From the NCBI GenBank assembly GCA_012295275.1, contig CM022665.1, positions 6,635,976 to 6,699,975 of the forward strand: a stretch of DNA of 64,000 nucleotides, read 5' to 3'. The DNA is from Chrysomallon squamiferum. Taxonomy: Eukaryota > Mollusca > Gastropoda > Neomphalida > Peltospiridae. Shown here in pieces: positions 1 to 18,574 of the stretch. A program made the translations under genes and the position numbers. How positions within the stretch are numbered: position 1 is the stretch's first letter; the number at the start of each line of letters is the position of its first letter. The notes under the pieces were generated by a model. The model was given only the letters and a program-made list of their open reading frames with translations, made no database searches and had not been told where the DNA came from.

Positions 1-199
1 CATTCTGATTAAAAAAACGAAAAAAAACCCCAAAAACGCAGGAGTGACTGCCTTTATTATATGAAATATGCCTGAGATATGAAATATTAAAACAAGATAC
101 CAATTGCAAAATCTTTACTGTGATAAGTTTGTTTTGCTAAATGGTCTGTGAAAACATTAAAAAAATAAAATAAAATAAATAAAACTGTTTTCTCCTCAG

Positions 200-2039
200 G
201 ATGAGTCTGATGTGAAGAGTGAAGGAGAGTTTCTATACAAGTCACGTATGACAGCAGAGAAAGATCCACTGTTAGCTTTGATAGCAACATGTCCACAACA
301 AGCATACAGTTCACAAGTCAACAATCTCATCACAACAAGAACAAGTCTAGGAGAAGTTTGTCTAGATAATGGAGGTGCTCAAAGGAACAGATATGTGACC
401 TCAAGACCAGAATTCATAGCCAGATCATCGGAATCTACTGCTGAGGGTTAGTGGATCTAGTTTTGACAATCTGATACTTAGGATAAATATAAAATTATTT
501 CTTTTATTACATGCATGCATAAAGATTTTCAGATATTCATCCACAAACTTCACTACATAAATATGAAAGTATCTGTAGAATACTTCAAAATGTTCTGGGT
601 AGACTGTGTTGATTTCAAATTACAGTTCCTTTGCTAGAAGACACAGTACAAAAGTTATAATATTGTGCCATTTTTCATTCCAAAAAATATCTGCAAATCT
701 TTAATGCTTTGTTTGTAGTTGAGGTATCAAGTCCAGAAAAGGATACGACAATGAATTTGGATGAGCTTAAAAACAGTAACACTTCTAGATTACAAGCTGG
801 ATATTCAAGAAGCCAAGGTATAAAAAAAAGAAGAAAAAAAAAGAAGTCTTTTATGTTTTAATTCAAATCGGTGGTTTTGTTATTCATATTGTTTCTTATT
901 AATTGATAAATAAAATAAACTTAATATTATTTTTTTTTCATAATGAAATTAATTTTTGTCCTTGGAAAGTCGTGTTTATCTGAGTAGCAGCATCACCTCT
1001 TTTTAAGTAATCATATATCCAACTCTTTGCATAGTCATTTATATTTTAGCTTTGACTAATACTTTATTCCATTATGATGCAGTATTAAGAAATGTTCAAT
1101 GTTGCCTTTTTAAATATAAATATATATTAGTGACTATCAAGAAAGTATGGATAATACTAATGAATTCATCTGATCTGAGATATTGCAGTTTTTGTAATCA
1201 CAAACATGTTAAGTTGATTGTAATACGATTTTTTAAACTTTTTTAGGACATACCCCTATGCACAAACCTCCGCAAGGTAGTCGAATGCAAGAACACACAG
1301 ATCAGAGAGAAACACATACACTGGGACGGATCATCCAAGTTCGGAGCAGTTTGGATGATCAAGGTTTTTTTTATTATTATTATTATTTGATTGCATTTTT
1401 AAAAATTCATTCAATGTAAAGATGTGTCACAGAATATAAGTAACAGCATTGGAAGTAATCATTTATGTAGACATCATATTTATTTTAAAATATTTTTAAA
1501 TAGATAATTCATTTCTTTCTTTCTCACCTCGCTACCTTTATTTTCTCTCTCCATTTCACTTTATGTATTCATCTGGTTATTTCGTCTAAAACATTTGAAC
1601 TTCTGTTTGATTTGCTAATTCAGAAATGGGGAACAATGGTCCTGGTACACGGTCACATACTCCTGACCAGATAAATACAGAAGCTCTTGCACAGTCTGGC
1701 TTTCTCAGCCAGTCGTTAGGACAGTCTGGCAGAAACAGTTCTGAATTTAGCCAGGCAGGTTCAAAAAATAGGACAGGAAGCCTCAATGCAGTTCAGACAT
1801 CAAGTGAAGTGAGTCGCTCTATGAGCCCACAAAGACTGAAAGCATCTGGCCAGTCTATAGGATTAACATATTCCATTGAGAGTGAGGAGGGATATAACCT
1901 GGAACAACAACACAGAGTTGGCAAATCTTCAGGTCCACTGAAAATGTATGTAACAATTCCATCCACTGGTCAAGATGAGGAGAGTGATGATATCTCAGAA
2001 ATTGACATAACTGATCCAGTGGGAAAAACGACCGAGTAG
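200..2039 (+). CDS. C-terminal part of an unrecognised serine-rich protein (partial, 4 exons)
   Basis: Four exons join in one frame: 200-446, 719-817, 1247-1363 and 1624-2039, ending at TAG 2037-2039. Acceptors are CAG or TAG after pyrimidine tracts; the donors are GTTAGT, GTATAA and GTTTTT. The visible product is 292 residues and begins inside the protein, because the first exon opens at a splice acceptor (199) with no start codon; the rest lies left of the window. The sequence is hydrophilic and rich in Ser, Gln, Thr and Glu, with no membrane segment and no domain I recognise. The last 35 residues include an acidic stretch (DEESDDISEID). Low-complexity tails like this occur in cytoskeletal, centrosomal and signalling scaffolds, but I cannot assign a family. 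The frame-consistent splicing makes it a real gene. Confidence 0.72.
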
Positions 2040-5000
2040 TTGCAAACATTTACACTTTAGCATAAAACATTCTATTTGTTAAAAACAGTTCTAGGCTCTG
2101 TAAGAAATATTTAATTTGTAGTTGTGATAGAATTGTTTTATATTACTTTTAAGGCATAATGTGCCCAAATTTTGGTTTAAAAATACTTCAGGATAGGAAA
2201 TTTTCTATTTCATTTATAGTCTAGAGCAGCAATTTTCAACTTTTTTTCATCTTACAGCACATAGAATAATAAGTTGAAATTGCCACATATATTGCCAGTT
2301 TTTTGAAGGAGAGATTTTTGTCATACATGTATGTCAAGATTGTGCTTCCATGTTTAGTAACTGAAATTCTGATCATTGTGTTTAGAAAACATTTAACTGT
2401 ACACATTTTTGATTTACAGTACATATAAAGATTGGAAGAAATTCTGTACAAATATATAAAACATAATCCTCTTAATTAACACAGCATTATGTTGAAAACT
2501 GCTGATCTAGAGGAAAGAGGTAAAAACATAAATTTTATGGATAAATTGTTTTGCTCTGGTTTTTTGGCTGCTTTTATTTTCTTATATTAGACTAAAGCAG
2601 TGTATTAGTTTATATTAGCTATGGTATCTTCAAACTTGTATATTGTGTGATATTAGTTAATTGAATAATATTAGATTTTATCCATCAGTAGTGTTATTTA
2701 TTTTTCATTACAACATTTTGTAGCAGAAATAGAATAATACTCCACTGATGATACAGTTTGAAGATACTTTTCAAAATATTTTAATTAATTATAACAATTA
2801 CAGCAGAATGTGTTACTATTATTTTATCCAAAATATTTAACTAAAATTATAGTTTTGTTTTGTTTTTGACGAAATAGTAATGACAGAAAAGCAATCAGAT
2901 GAAAAATAAAATTAAATGTAAACAATTACTTTAGAATTAATTTTATCAATTATAATACTAAGGAAGTTTAATCATTATCTGTCTTAGATACAGTATTGAA
3001 AATGTATTAACCTTCAAACAGTTTGTGGTAATTGCTACAAAATTCTCATCAATAGCCAGTTACATTAACTGTCAAATGCCCAGGCTTAAACTAAATATTC
3101 AATGAAGAGGTCATGAAATGATACTTGTTACTTACGTGGTTAATTAACAACATAACAGAAAGCATTATGTGCCTGACTGAAACGATCTCATCACTTAATT
3201 ATTTCACATGAATCAGACAAAAAGCATTTTGACCTAACAAAAATGTGAAGAGTTCTTGAGATAAAAATCTCAGAGTATGATGTGGGAACAAATTTGTTAT
3301 TTAGTTGTGTTTGGCCATTTTTGGTGTTTTAAAATGTGACAATTATTTTCACATTGAAGATAACCGTATATATCTTTGTAAATTATACATATTTAAATTA
3401 TATAATTGCATAACATTTTAATAAATATTTAATTTCTTTCTGTTGTTTTGTTGTTTTAGGGGGAGGGTTGCATGTATATTATTTTTATTTTTGTTACATA
3501 TATATATTATTCAGCAAAGGTTTCAAATTAAAACCAGGACCAAAGAATCAATACCCACTAAATAATAGAAACAAAACTGAAAATTGTACATAACAAGAAA
3601 TCAGCAATAAATTCTGTTTCAACAAACAACCTAAATAAAATTTAAATTTTTCACTTCTGAATTTTTTGAAAAATCACCAGGTTCTATCAATTTTAGATTT
3701 GCTAGACAACAATTTACAATTCTCTTCAATTAGTTGGGTTTTTTTTTTTAATCATACAAACGCTTGTGCGTTATGGATCATCTTTTTAAATTTGGATGTT
3801 GCCAGACATTTCTAATTAATTTTTTTTTTAAAAAGGTGTTGTTGGGAGTTTTTTGTTTGTGTTTTATTGTTTTTGGGGGGGTGGGGTGGAAACATGAAGT
3901 ACAACAAATAAATCTACCAGTCTTGCTTTGAAAATTTTGCTTTTCTTGTAGATAGAATAAACATTCTTTATTCCTACAGAGTTTTAGCTTTTAATTATGT
4001 TACCATCTGTGACTATACCACAAATTTAAATAGGAACATCACTGAATGTCATATGCAACTGTCTGAAACTAAACCAAGCAAAAAAAAAAGATAAATCCAG
4101 ATCTAAATTTATCCACTGTGACGCATTACAATTTTAAATCTCTATAATGGTATTTTTAAAACCCCAGCAAACATAGTTTTGAATTACAATACAAAAACAA
4201 ACATTTTAGTTTTCTTCAATTTTTGTTAATATTTGACAGTTTCAAATAACAGACCAAAAGCAATTATTGTTCTCATTTTTTTTTAAATATCCTATTTCTG
4301 TAACTGTTTTGTACAACTCTTTAATGTGAAGGTGTTTACTTCAATAACAGAATAGTGAACACAAGAACACAAAACATGTAATCAGTAGGATTAATTTATT
4401 AGCAGAAATATAGTCAACAGACATGACATAACATTTCTCATTTCATTGAAAAATATAATCAGCAAGTTCACCTAAAACGGTGTAATATCATTTTCACAAC
4501 ATTCTTTTTTATAAATTAGTTTCATTATTATTTTTTCATTTTTTTATTTTTTATTTTTTTTTATTTATTTATTTATTTTTTTTATTTTTATTTTTTTGTT
4601 TTGTTTGGATATTCTTTATTTTTTATTAATGAAAAATCTTAAAATTGATGTCTCTGAAACTAATAAGAAATACAGAAAATTAATCATGAAACTAAATGGC
4701 CTTGCTGATTTATGCATGCCTTTACTACTGATGTTAATATTAATATCATTACACTCAAATAATTCAGGTAACTTTACTATTAGACAAAAATAAGTCATAA
4801 TGTAAGTGCTTTTAATCTTTCTTTTTTCTTTAATTTTTCTTCTTTTTTTTTTTCTTTGCAAATATGTAAGCTACATCCAGAATTCACTTTACCAAGGAGT
4901 ATATTTAAATTTAAATTATATCTGTAAAATAATTTTTCCACTCAGTGTAAACATTCTGATATTATAGATAAATAAATACAATTTTCTGATTGTCATAATT

Positions 5001-6892
5001 TCATATTTTTTTCAGTGATAGGCAAATTACAGTTTCAGAACAAAAATGTAATTCTCAAGATAAATGGATTTCCTATGTTCTCAGGACTTGTTTTGTTTTG
5101 TGACCAGTAAAATAAAAATCTGTAGATATTCTCAGGTTCTTAAAGAAAAAAAAAAAAAAAAAAGAAAAACTGCTATTGCAATATATAATTAAATCAAAGG
5201 AAATATATAGTTTCTGTATTGTTTGTTAAATTTATAAGAATATTCTCCATGTAAACTGTTGACAATTGTTAACTAAGTTGTTAGATTAAAATTCAGAATA
5301 TTGTCTAATGTATGTAATCTGTTTTGGTCCCCAGTTTCAAGAGTTATTTGAGATAAAAATAATCAAATATGGTAACTAGGCCAGTTATCCTCTAATACCA
5401 ACATGAAAGAAAAGGATTAAATTGAAGTAACATTAGCTGTCTCTGTTTTAATTTAAAAGAAAAACATTATCAAAAGAAAAATGCACAACATCTTTTTTTT
5501 TGCTCTTTGTTTCTCTGTCATACAATTTGAAGACTGAAATACACAAACTTGGTACAGATATTTTGTTATGATAATGAATATGTTTGGAAAATAAAATACA
5601 TTTAGATAAAACGTAGATAATAAGAGAACATATAAACAGATATGACATGATAATAATACATATTTAGTACTTGAGTATACAAATATATATACGCAAACAC
5701 AGACTCATGCACACATGCACACACAGATAAATGCTCACATTCACTTACACCAGTTAAAGAAAAATCAAAAGGCACTGTCTGGAAATTGGAAAAAAGAGAA
5801 ATGTATGTCTATATATATATTTGATATCTATAAATTTTAACACAGAGGCATTTTTATAACAATAATTTTGTACAAATATATATGTAAAAATTTGTATAAT
5901 ACCATTTCAACATATCTTCATGAATTATGTTAATTACAGCAAGGCACAATGTATTGACAACAACCCCAAAAAATTATTTTAATATAATTTTATATATATA
6001 TATATATTCACATGCAACATAAATAATCTTGAATCACATTGGTTACTTTAATCTTTTAAAAAGTGTTTTTAATTTAAATAATGTTATTATTTTTCAGCGA
6101 AGAATAGTATTATTTAAATTAAAAATTATTTTTAAAAAGAAATAAAAACACAAAAAACATCACATAATATTTAATGTAAGGAATTCAATTTTAAACATTA
6201 AAAACTTACACAAATCACAGAAAAGATAACAGTTCAAAAATATTCATACAAAAATGTGTGGTAATTAAGCAAAACAGTTTCTCAGAAATAAATAAAATAA
6301 ATAGGTTTTTTCCTCTCAAAAATAATTGCTTCATTATATTCCTCACAAAAGAAAAAATTAAACTGATAAACTCTATCATAAAATGCAGATATATTGTGGA
6401 GTCTATAGATAATTACAATATCAACAAAAGAAACAGTAATTTCAAAATTAAATTAAAATCCATCTAAATTTTATCAACAACTATGGAAGTAAAGGATAAT
6501 TGTGAACAGAAGAATACCTAAGGGTACAGGTTATAACTTTTTAGATATTTTGTACCATACAAAATGTTTAATAATTTGTTTTTAATTTCACGAATTGCAG
6601 GTTCGTATATCCACATTACATCAACATATACATGTATGTTTTGAAAATGAGTTATCTTTAGTTAATAAAGAACTTGGCACATTATTATCTACATTAAAAA
6701 GTCTTTTCAAAAGATTAAAATGTAATGAACATTTCAGTATCAGTTAGGAAAATATATAGAATCAAATATAAATATGTATGCATGTCTGTCTGCTGTATGT
6801 GTGTGTAGTTTTGTTTTACAACACAAATAGTAACCTTCAGTATTACCACTGTTGGTATGGAACTTCTGGTATTCTTGACACAGTATGTAATT
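2040..6892. other. 4.85 kb tail-to-tail intergenic region
   Basis: It lies between the stop of the first gene and the stop of the LC3C-like gene, so it should contain both 3' UTRs. I see only AT-rich DNA: T-rich low complexity at 4525-4605, poly-A at 5144-5163, and short TA runs near 5811-5820 and 5992-6006. The open frames here are short, AT-biased and have no recognisable domain or splice partner. Confidence 0.6.
2905..2910 (+). terminator. candidate poly(A) signal of the first gene
   Basis: This is the first canonical AATAAA that I find after the stop at 2039. It would imply a 3' UTR of about 0.9 kb. An earlier non-canonical signal is equally possible in such AT-rich DNA. Confidence 0.3.
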
Positions 6893-12335
<5,443 letters not shown>

Positions 12336-12774
12336 GTTCACAGCTGATAAAAACTTGTAAATTTTGACAGATTAAAGAAACTTGTTTTTCAACAGTTTTG
12401 TGATGTCACCCTCTTGTCGCTCGCCTACTAAGAAAGATAACTCTTACAGTTTATTTCCTTTATAATACTACTGGATGCATGCATTCTAAAAACGTGTGAC
12501 AAAAGCGCAATAGGGACAAGGGTGATTAATTTAACTCATGATTATACAGAAACGAGATACTGTAAAATGTTTTTGTAATAATTCAGAATAAATATGAAGA
12601 TATTTAAAAGTAAATTCCATTTAACGTAGTCTTTGAGTTAGGGTTAGTCACTTAGTGCTACGTGAACTTAAGAATAAGATCATGAAAGGAGGGTAATGGA
12701 TCAAAACTCTTTCATTCCCCTGAATTATCTTCCTAAATTTACTCAAATGTAAATTTGTTTTAACAGAACTGACT
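12336..12774. promoter_or_regulatory. divergent promoter region between LC3C-like gene and TAF1A
   Basis: The two start codons face away from each other with 439 bp between them. The stretch is less AT-rich than the introns and contains a CRE-like TGATGTCA at 12401-12408 and CpG-containing sequence at 12410-12425. A splice-acceptor-like TTTTAACAG ends at 12766, eight bases before the TAF1A ATG, so TAF1A may have an upstream non-coding exon here. No clear TATA box position can be assigned in this composition. Confidence 0.55.
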
Positions 12775-15700
12775 ATGAATGAGGAAGAAAGTTTCCATGA
12801 TTCCGAAGACGCAGAAGCTGTGAGGATTTTAATAACTGGTTCATCAGATAAACATCATACAGACCAACGTGTCATAACTCAGATTTAAGATCTAATACAT
12901 TTTTCAACCCTTTATTTTGTTTATTACTTTGTTTTATTTTACGGAGTTAAGAATTCCCATTTTATAATAAAAATAAACTTAATTAATAATGCTGAGGTAC
13001 TAGTAACAGGTATCTGTGTAAATAGGTTGTGGACAATATTTACACTTTCACTGTACATTTTAAAAATTATTTAAATATTATATTATCTTGATAATGTGAC
13101 ATGATAAAAATATAAAATGTATATAATTTTTAAGTCAGATACCATTACCATATTCCCTTCTTTTTTTCTTTCTTTTTTTCAGAAGGAATTTCTGAATTTG
13201 ATTAGAACAGACAGTAAGCCAGAATGGCTTACCATACTTACTGATTGTGTGACCACTAGTAAGTATAGTATTTCATTTAATCATTGTATTACTAATCCTA
13301 GATAAACAAATCTTGAGAAGCAACCTCCCATAGTTGAATATTTGTAGTGGAATCCATCTGTTACAATAGGCAGAATATACACTTCATTTTTATATTTTTT
13401 ATAATCTATTCATCATAGGGATGGGAAACGTCTATAGTGTTTCACTTTGGCTCACACCATAATTAAATTATATATTATTTACATCTAGGCTGTTTATCTG
13501 TATGTATGTATTTGCAAAATAATTGTTTAATTTTTTAATTTTTAATTTTTTAGACGATCATTTTCATGCTTTGAAACTTTCAAGTCATTTCATTATGTTG
13601 CCAAGATTTTTCAAGCTATTACAAGAATGTCTTGTTACACAAAGGTGGTCAGAAGCTCTGAAAATTATGAATGTGCTTAACAGAGAACCAGTAAACACAA
13701 CCAACACAATATGGAGTGTAAGTTGTCCTTTTTTTTTTTTTTTTTTTTTTATATATTTCTTGAATAAAGATTTTAAAAAGTATTTTATCATTTTATTACA
13801 AATGAAATAAATAACTAAGGTTTTTTTTTTTTAATTATTATTTCATTCTGGATTTATTATCAAAAAACAGTTTATTTTAAAAATATTTTCTGGATATTCC
13901 AGTAGAGTGGAGAAAATAATATGAAACATATAGATCTGTTTGCAAGATATATTGCAAGATACATTCATAACAAAATTAGTTTTAATTTATTATTTTGATG
14001 GCTATGTAATTTGCAGGCTGGAATGGAAATTTTATACACAAATCCGTCTGGAAACATACAGCTTGTAGGTCAGCTTACAAAGTAAGTTTTTATTTGTATA
14101 GAGTTAATTAAAAAATATTTTTTAATATTTAGTGTTTATTTGCATTTCAGATAGGATCATATATGGTAAATAATGTCATGTAAATTTTATGTTTTCACTA
14201 TCTAAAATCCAAACATCTTATTGTATAATATACTGTTTACATACAAAAAGCATATTTAGTGACCAATTTTCATTAATAACAAAGTATGAAAACTAACTTA
14301 TGAAAGCTAGAAACTGATATTTTCACATTTTCCTATGATTTTGGTTTTACAAAGATACAATTAGAGAAGGGTGGTGCTGAACAACTGCAAGGAAGTATAT
14401 AAAATATGTGTTGTTAGTTTACAACAGCATTCAAAAATATGTTTATTCTTTCATTATATTGTGCATTTTACTTATTTCCTAACAGCTATCTTAAACTTTT
14501 GCATGACGTCAATGGCAGAGAAGTTTTGTTAGAAAATGTCTTGTATTTGCTAGTACAGCAGCACCTTGATGATGCGAAGAAGATGATTCAGGTACTTAAA
14601 TCAACTCTTTATTAAGAACATTATAGTGATCTATCAATAGTCTGTTTGTGGCCATAAATAAAATTTCACTACTGATTTCAGACTTTCCATTTAATTTATA
14701 TTCAGAATCTTTTTTATTTCAGAATACATTGTATATACTGTATAATGTTTATATATATTTTTATTTTTTTTGTCGTAGCTGTGTTATGTACTAAGAACTG
14801 GACTTTATTATAATTATCCTTGTCTACTTTCTTTTTTGATCAACAGAAAGCTTTAGCTTTAAAAAGACATGGCTTTAAAAATTCAGAAAAAGCTAAGTAC
14901 ACTAACACCTTGCTGGCTGCATATCAAGGATTGATGTTTTACACAGAGTGGCATATGTGTAAAACAAAGCATGAATTTCAGATGCAACAAAATTTAGGTG
15001 AGACTGAGTGACACTTTAATAATTAACAAAAACTGGAAGTTTACATTTTATTTGGAATTAGTACTGGACTTTCAGTTTAATTTTGAATTGAGGAAGATAC
15101 TAATATTTTTTAATTTCTGGTTTATAGAAGAAAGTGAAGTGCAAATATTTAGTTCAAAATAATATTTCTGGGTTCAGTTTCATTGGTTTGTCCCTAAAAT
15201 GGGTTTTTTGTTTCTCCAAAACAAGAGAAGATAATAATAATAAAATATTTTAAATTTGCTTTAGTGTAATAAACATTTATTTTCAAGATAGTAGTATTGT
15301 AATAGATCGTAATTAATTTCAGAGAAACCAGGTATATCTCAGGTGATGAGCCAGGTAAATTATGAAGAGAAAATGAAAATACTTGCAAACAAGGCAGAAT
15401 CTTGCTTCGAGTCTGTTGTTAAATGTTCTGGAGTCTGGGACATTTTTATAACAAAATATATTGAAGTAAGCAGAATAATCTTTAATTGTTTTTCTTTTAT
15501 CAATAAAGTGGTAAAGTAAATATATATAGTGTCACCATTTGTTTGACTAGTTAACACAATATATGTTGAAAAAAAATTCTTTGACAAAATTCTTATTTCA
15601 AAATCATTACTCTTGCAATTACTTAATCTGCATTTCTAGATAAAACTTTAAAGCCATATAAATAATTTTTAAAATACTGATGTCAGAGCATTAACTAAAA

Positions 15701-17715
15701 CCAACAGTAATTGCAATAGACTTTATGTGCACATTCTAATACTGAACAATGTCATAGCATTTTGTTTTCTTAATAAAAGCTCATCAACCAGATCAAATTT
15801 GTTTTGAACTCTTTTTGGCTTAAATTAGAGAATGACTGCATGTGATGATTTTAATTTGCAATCACTTACATTCCAGGTTTCAGTAGATGAAGCCAGTTGT
15901 CTGGATTTTATATTATTCTTTGTTGATATTTTCAATAGCTTCTGGAGTACAGGAATGATGAGGATAAAGCGCACAAAGTTTTACTGTCTTACTGTGAGAG
16001 GAATGAGGATAACCCTAACGCACATCGGTATTTGTATGAATTTCAGAGCCGTCATGAAATAGCTGATATGGAAAAAATCAAAACTTTATCAGTTAGTATT
16101 AATTTAAATAAATTAATCTTAATGCAGCTAAATTGTTATGTTTTGCAAGGGAATATTATTCTATAAGAATATTAATCACATATTGTGTATTTAACATAAT
16201 TATATTTATTTTTTAAAATCAATTTTTAATAACCGAGATAAAAATGACTATGATATACAAGTTAAAGCAGTTTAAATTGTTTATTTTTAGTTGTTAGCAG
16301 AAAAAGATCCATCCAACAGTCTTGTTTTAGAACTCTGTACACTTCTGAAAGGTAGGCTGTAAAATCCATGTTTTACAACAGTCCCTCTTGATTACCTTTT
16401 TTTTTTTTTAAATATTTATAATTAATACATATATATATACATATATATTTTAATTATATTAAGAAGTGTAACACTAAAGGTTTATTCAATAATACATTAT
16501 TTCATTTTAAAAAGACAAGAACAAAACTTCAATTAGTAACCAGAGATTCACAAAAGATTATTGTAGACCACATTGTCCATCTACCAGTGGGAGTCACTAA
16601 AACGTTAATAAATATTAAACCAGTTTAGTTGATGTGGATATATTTGTATTCTGTGTTCTGACTATAGAAATAGGCAGTTTCTTGATCTAAATAATTAAAA
16701 GTTTCATTGAATACATTTTTTTTTTTTTTTTCAGACTCACCAGATGTTATCAAATATTTGTTTAATATGTTGGACTATCCTGAGTGGAAAGACAGCTTGC
16801 AGCCATGGGAGCAGCTGGCCACATTTTTACAGACATTAGAATCAGTGTAAATTTTCTGATATCCTTAAATGTATTCATCTCAATTACAAAATTTAAATTA
16901 TTTTAAATTTTTATATTTTAACACCATAATTAATTGGAAAATAATTAATATTTGGAATATTTAGTAATTAGGAAAACATATTAGGTTTTTTTTTGTTTTG
17001 TTTTTTCAGAAAACATAAACTGTTTCTTGATGTGCTACATCAGTGTTGGGACATTAGAAAGGACTGGTGGCCTGAATACATGTTTAACAGTGATGTAACC
17101 GATACTACAGACACACATCTGCTTGTCCATAAAGCTGTTGTAGCTTCAGTCCTCCTAGGAAAAAGTATTTTTTTTTTTATTTTTTTGTTTTTTTATCCCA
17201 GTTTCCTCAATTCCTCCCCTATTTTGATGTTATCTAACACAGTCATCAGAATGCCACAAGAGGATCATATTATAATGAGCAAACCTCAGTAACTGAATAG
17301 TCCAAAACAGGATTGTCTGATGCCACTTTTTTCACTTTTTATCTGTTAATATCAATTGTAATTTTTAAAACGGATAAAAACCTAAAATCATTTTATAATT
17401 AATTTAAAATATCAACGTATGTTGAACATACTCAGGTAATGTAATGTGATCTGACCTTTAAATCATATTGACTGTATCTGTTGTCTTTATGGTTGTTGAG
17501 CTTCAGTTTATCAGTTTCAGATAATTTAACATACTTAGATAAGTAACCTGAAAATTCGTTTTTTTACAACATTAAAAAATAATAATAATAATACATAAAC
17601 TTATGTTTCAGAAAATGGATTCACAAAATCTGTGTTGAAAGGTGTAAACAAAAAAGAGAAGAAGAAACTGAAAAAGCTGATATCAAACATTAATTCCAGT
17701 TTGGAAATCACTTGA
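12775..17715 (+). CDS. TAF1A: TBP-associated factor RNA polymerase I subunit A (SL1/TIF-IB complex)
   Basis: Twelve coding exons: 12775-12819, 13183-13258, 13554-13717, 14017-14081, 14486-14591, 14847-14997, 15323-15465, 15939-16091, 16291-16351, 16735-16846, 17010-17164 and 17612-17715. They join in frame to 444 residues; human TAF1A is about 450. TAF1A is a helical-repeat subunit of the nucleolar SL1 complex that recruits RNA polymerase I to rDNA promoters. Matches to the human protein lie along the length: the SAGMEILYTNPSGN segment, LLAAYQGL, SGVWDIFITKYIE, NPNAHRYLYEF, the signature RKDWWPEYMF near residue 373, and VASVLLGK, followed by a Lys-rich tail. Exon 8 uses a GTTAGT donor. No premature stop is seen. 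The family is fast-evolving, so the assignment rests on collinear motifs. Confidence 0.92.
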
Positions 17716-17821
17716 AAAAACAATGTCTGAAATGAATTGTGAAAGAATTTCAGCATGTGATTATCACAACAGTTCTGGATCTACCGATATCCAGACTGTT
17801 ATCAGTCAAACATCACATTAA

Positions 17822-17827
17822 AATAAA
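17822..17827 (+). terminator. candidate poly(A) signal of TAF1A
   Basis: AATAAA lies 107 bases after the TAF1A stop, inside a short run of four AATA repeats. It is the first canonical signal downstream. Confidence 0.5.
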
Positions 17828-18444
17828 TAAATAAATAAAATCATGAAAATCGAAAGCTTCTGAATCTTATATTTTTTATGCTGATTATTTTCTCAATTTT
17901 ATTGGAATGGTAGGACCTATAAACATATTTAAATAGGCCCATTGATAAAAGTTATGGATTTGAAGTGACTACGCTTCATGATTAATTCTCTTCTGTTCAG
18001 TCAGATCAACAAATGCTATGGTACGTGTCTGCTTGTCAGTAAAAGTGCACTATAAGAGATAAATAGCTCCAAACTGATGTCTACCCCATGGAGTGCCAAT
18101 AGAAGATCTTCTGTTTCATCAACATCCTAATATGAAAGTCATTGCTCACCACTGCCATCCAGTAATTATTAATATAAAGATGTGGCAATTGTTGTTAAAT
18201 ATGGTTTTACTAAAATTTGAATTAAATACTCTAATATTTATGACAGTATTTTGTTATTAATGAGATATCTTATCATTCAATCCCAATATTTAGTTTTCTT
18301 ATAGTGTCTATAAATAAATAAAAAATGGTAAACTTGCTAATACCAGAATGTGAATCTGTAAAAATCAGTATTGATATTGTGACACATAATTCTTTTTTAG
18401 TTTTTCAAATGAATACAAAATCCTACATTAAACCGATAAGATAT

Positions 18445-18450
18445 TTTATT
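18445..18450 (-). terminator. candidate poly(A) signal of EIF3K
   Basis: TTTATT on the plus strand reads AATAAA on the minus strand, about 125 bases beyond the EIF3K stop codon. Confidence 0.45.
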
Positions 18451-18574
18451 GCAAACCAGAAAAAAATTTTTCATTTTTTTTTTTTTTTTTTATTATTGAA
18501 AGTTCATTCAATTAAGTCCAAATTTCCAACATCAGCAATCAATATGATTTATCTGATCAGTTCTTTAAAACATT

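Larger units (their letters stand above)
17716..18574. other. tail-to-tail spacer between TAF1A and EIF3K
   Basis: About 0.86 kb between two convergent stop codons. It contains a poly(A) signal for each gene, one per strand. No other feature is visible. Confidence 0.6.

Noticed and set aside
4596-4861. Overlapping Lys-rich and Leu/Ile-rich frames
   Set aside because: AT-rich low complexity, no domain, no splice signals with neighbours.
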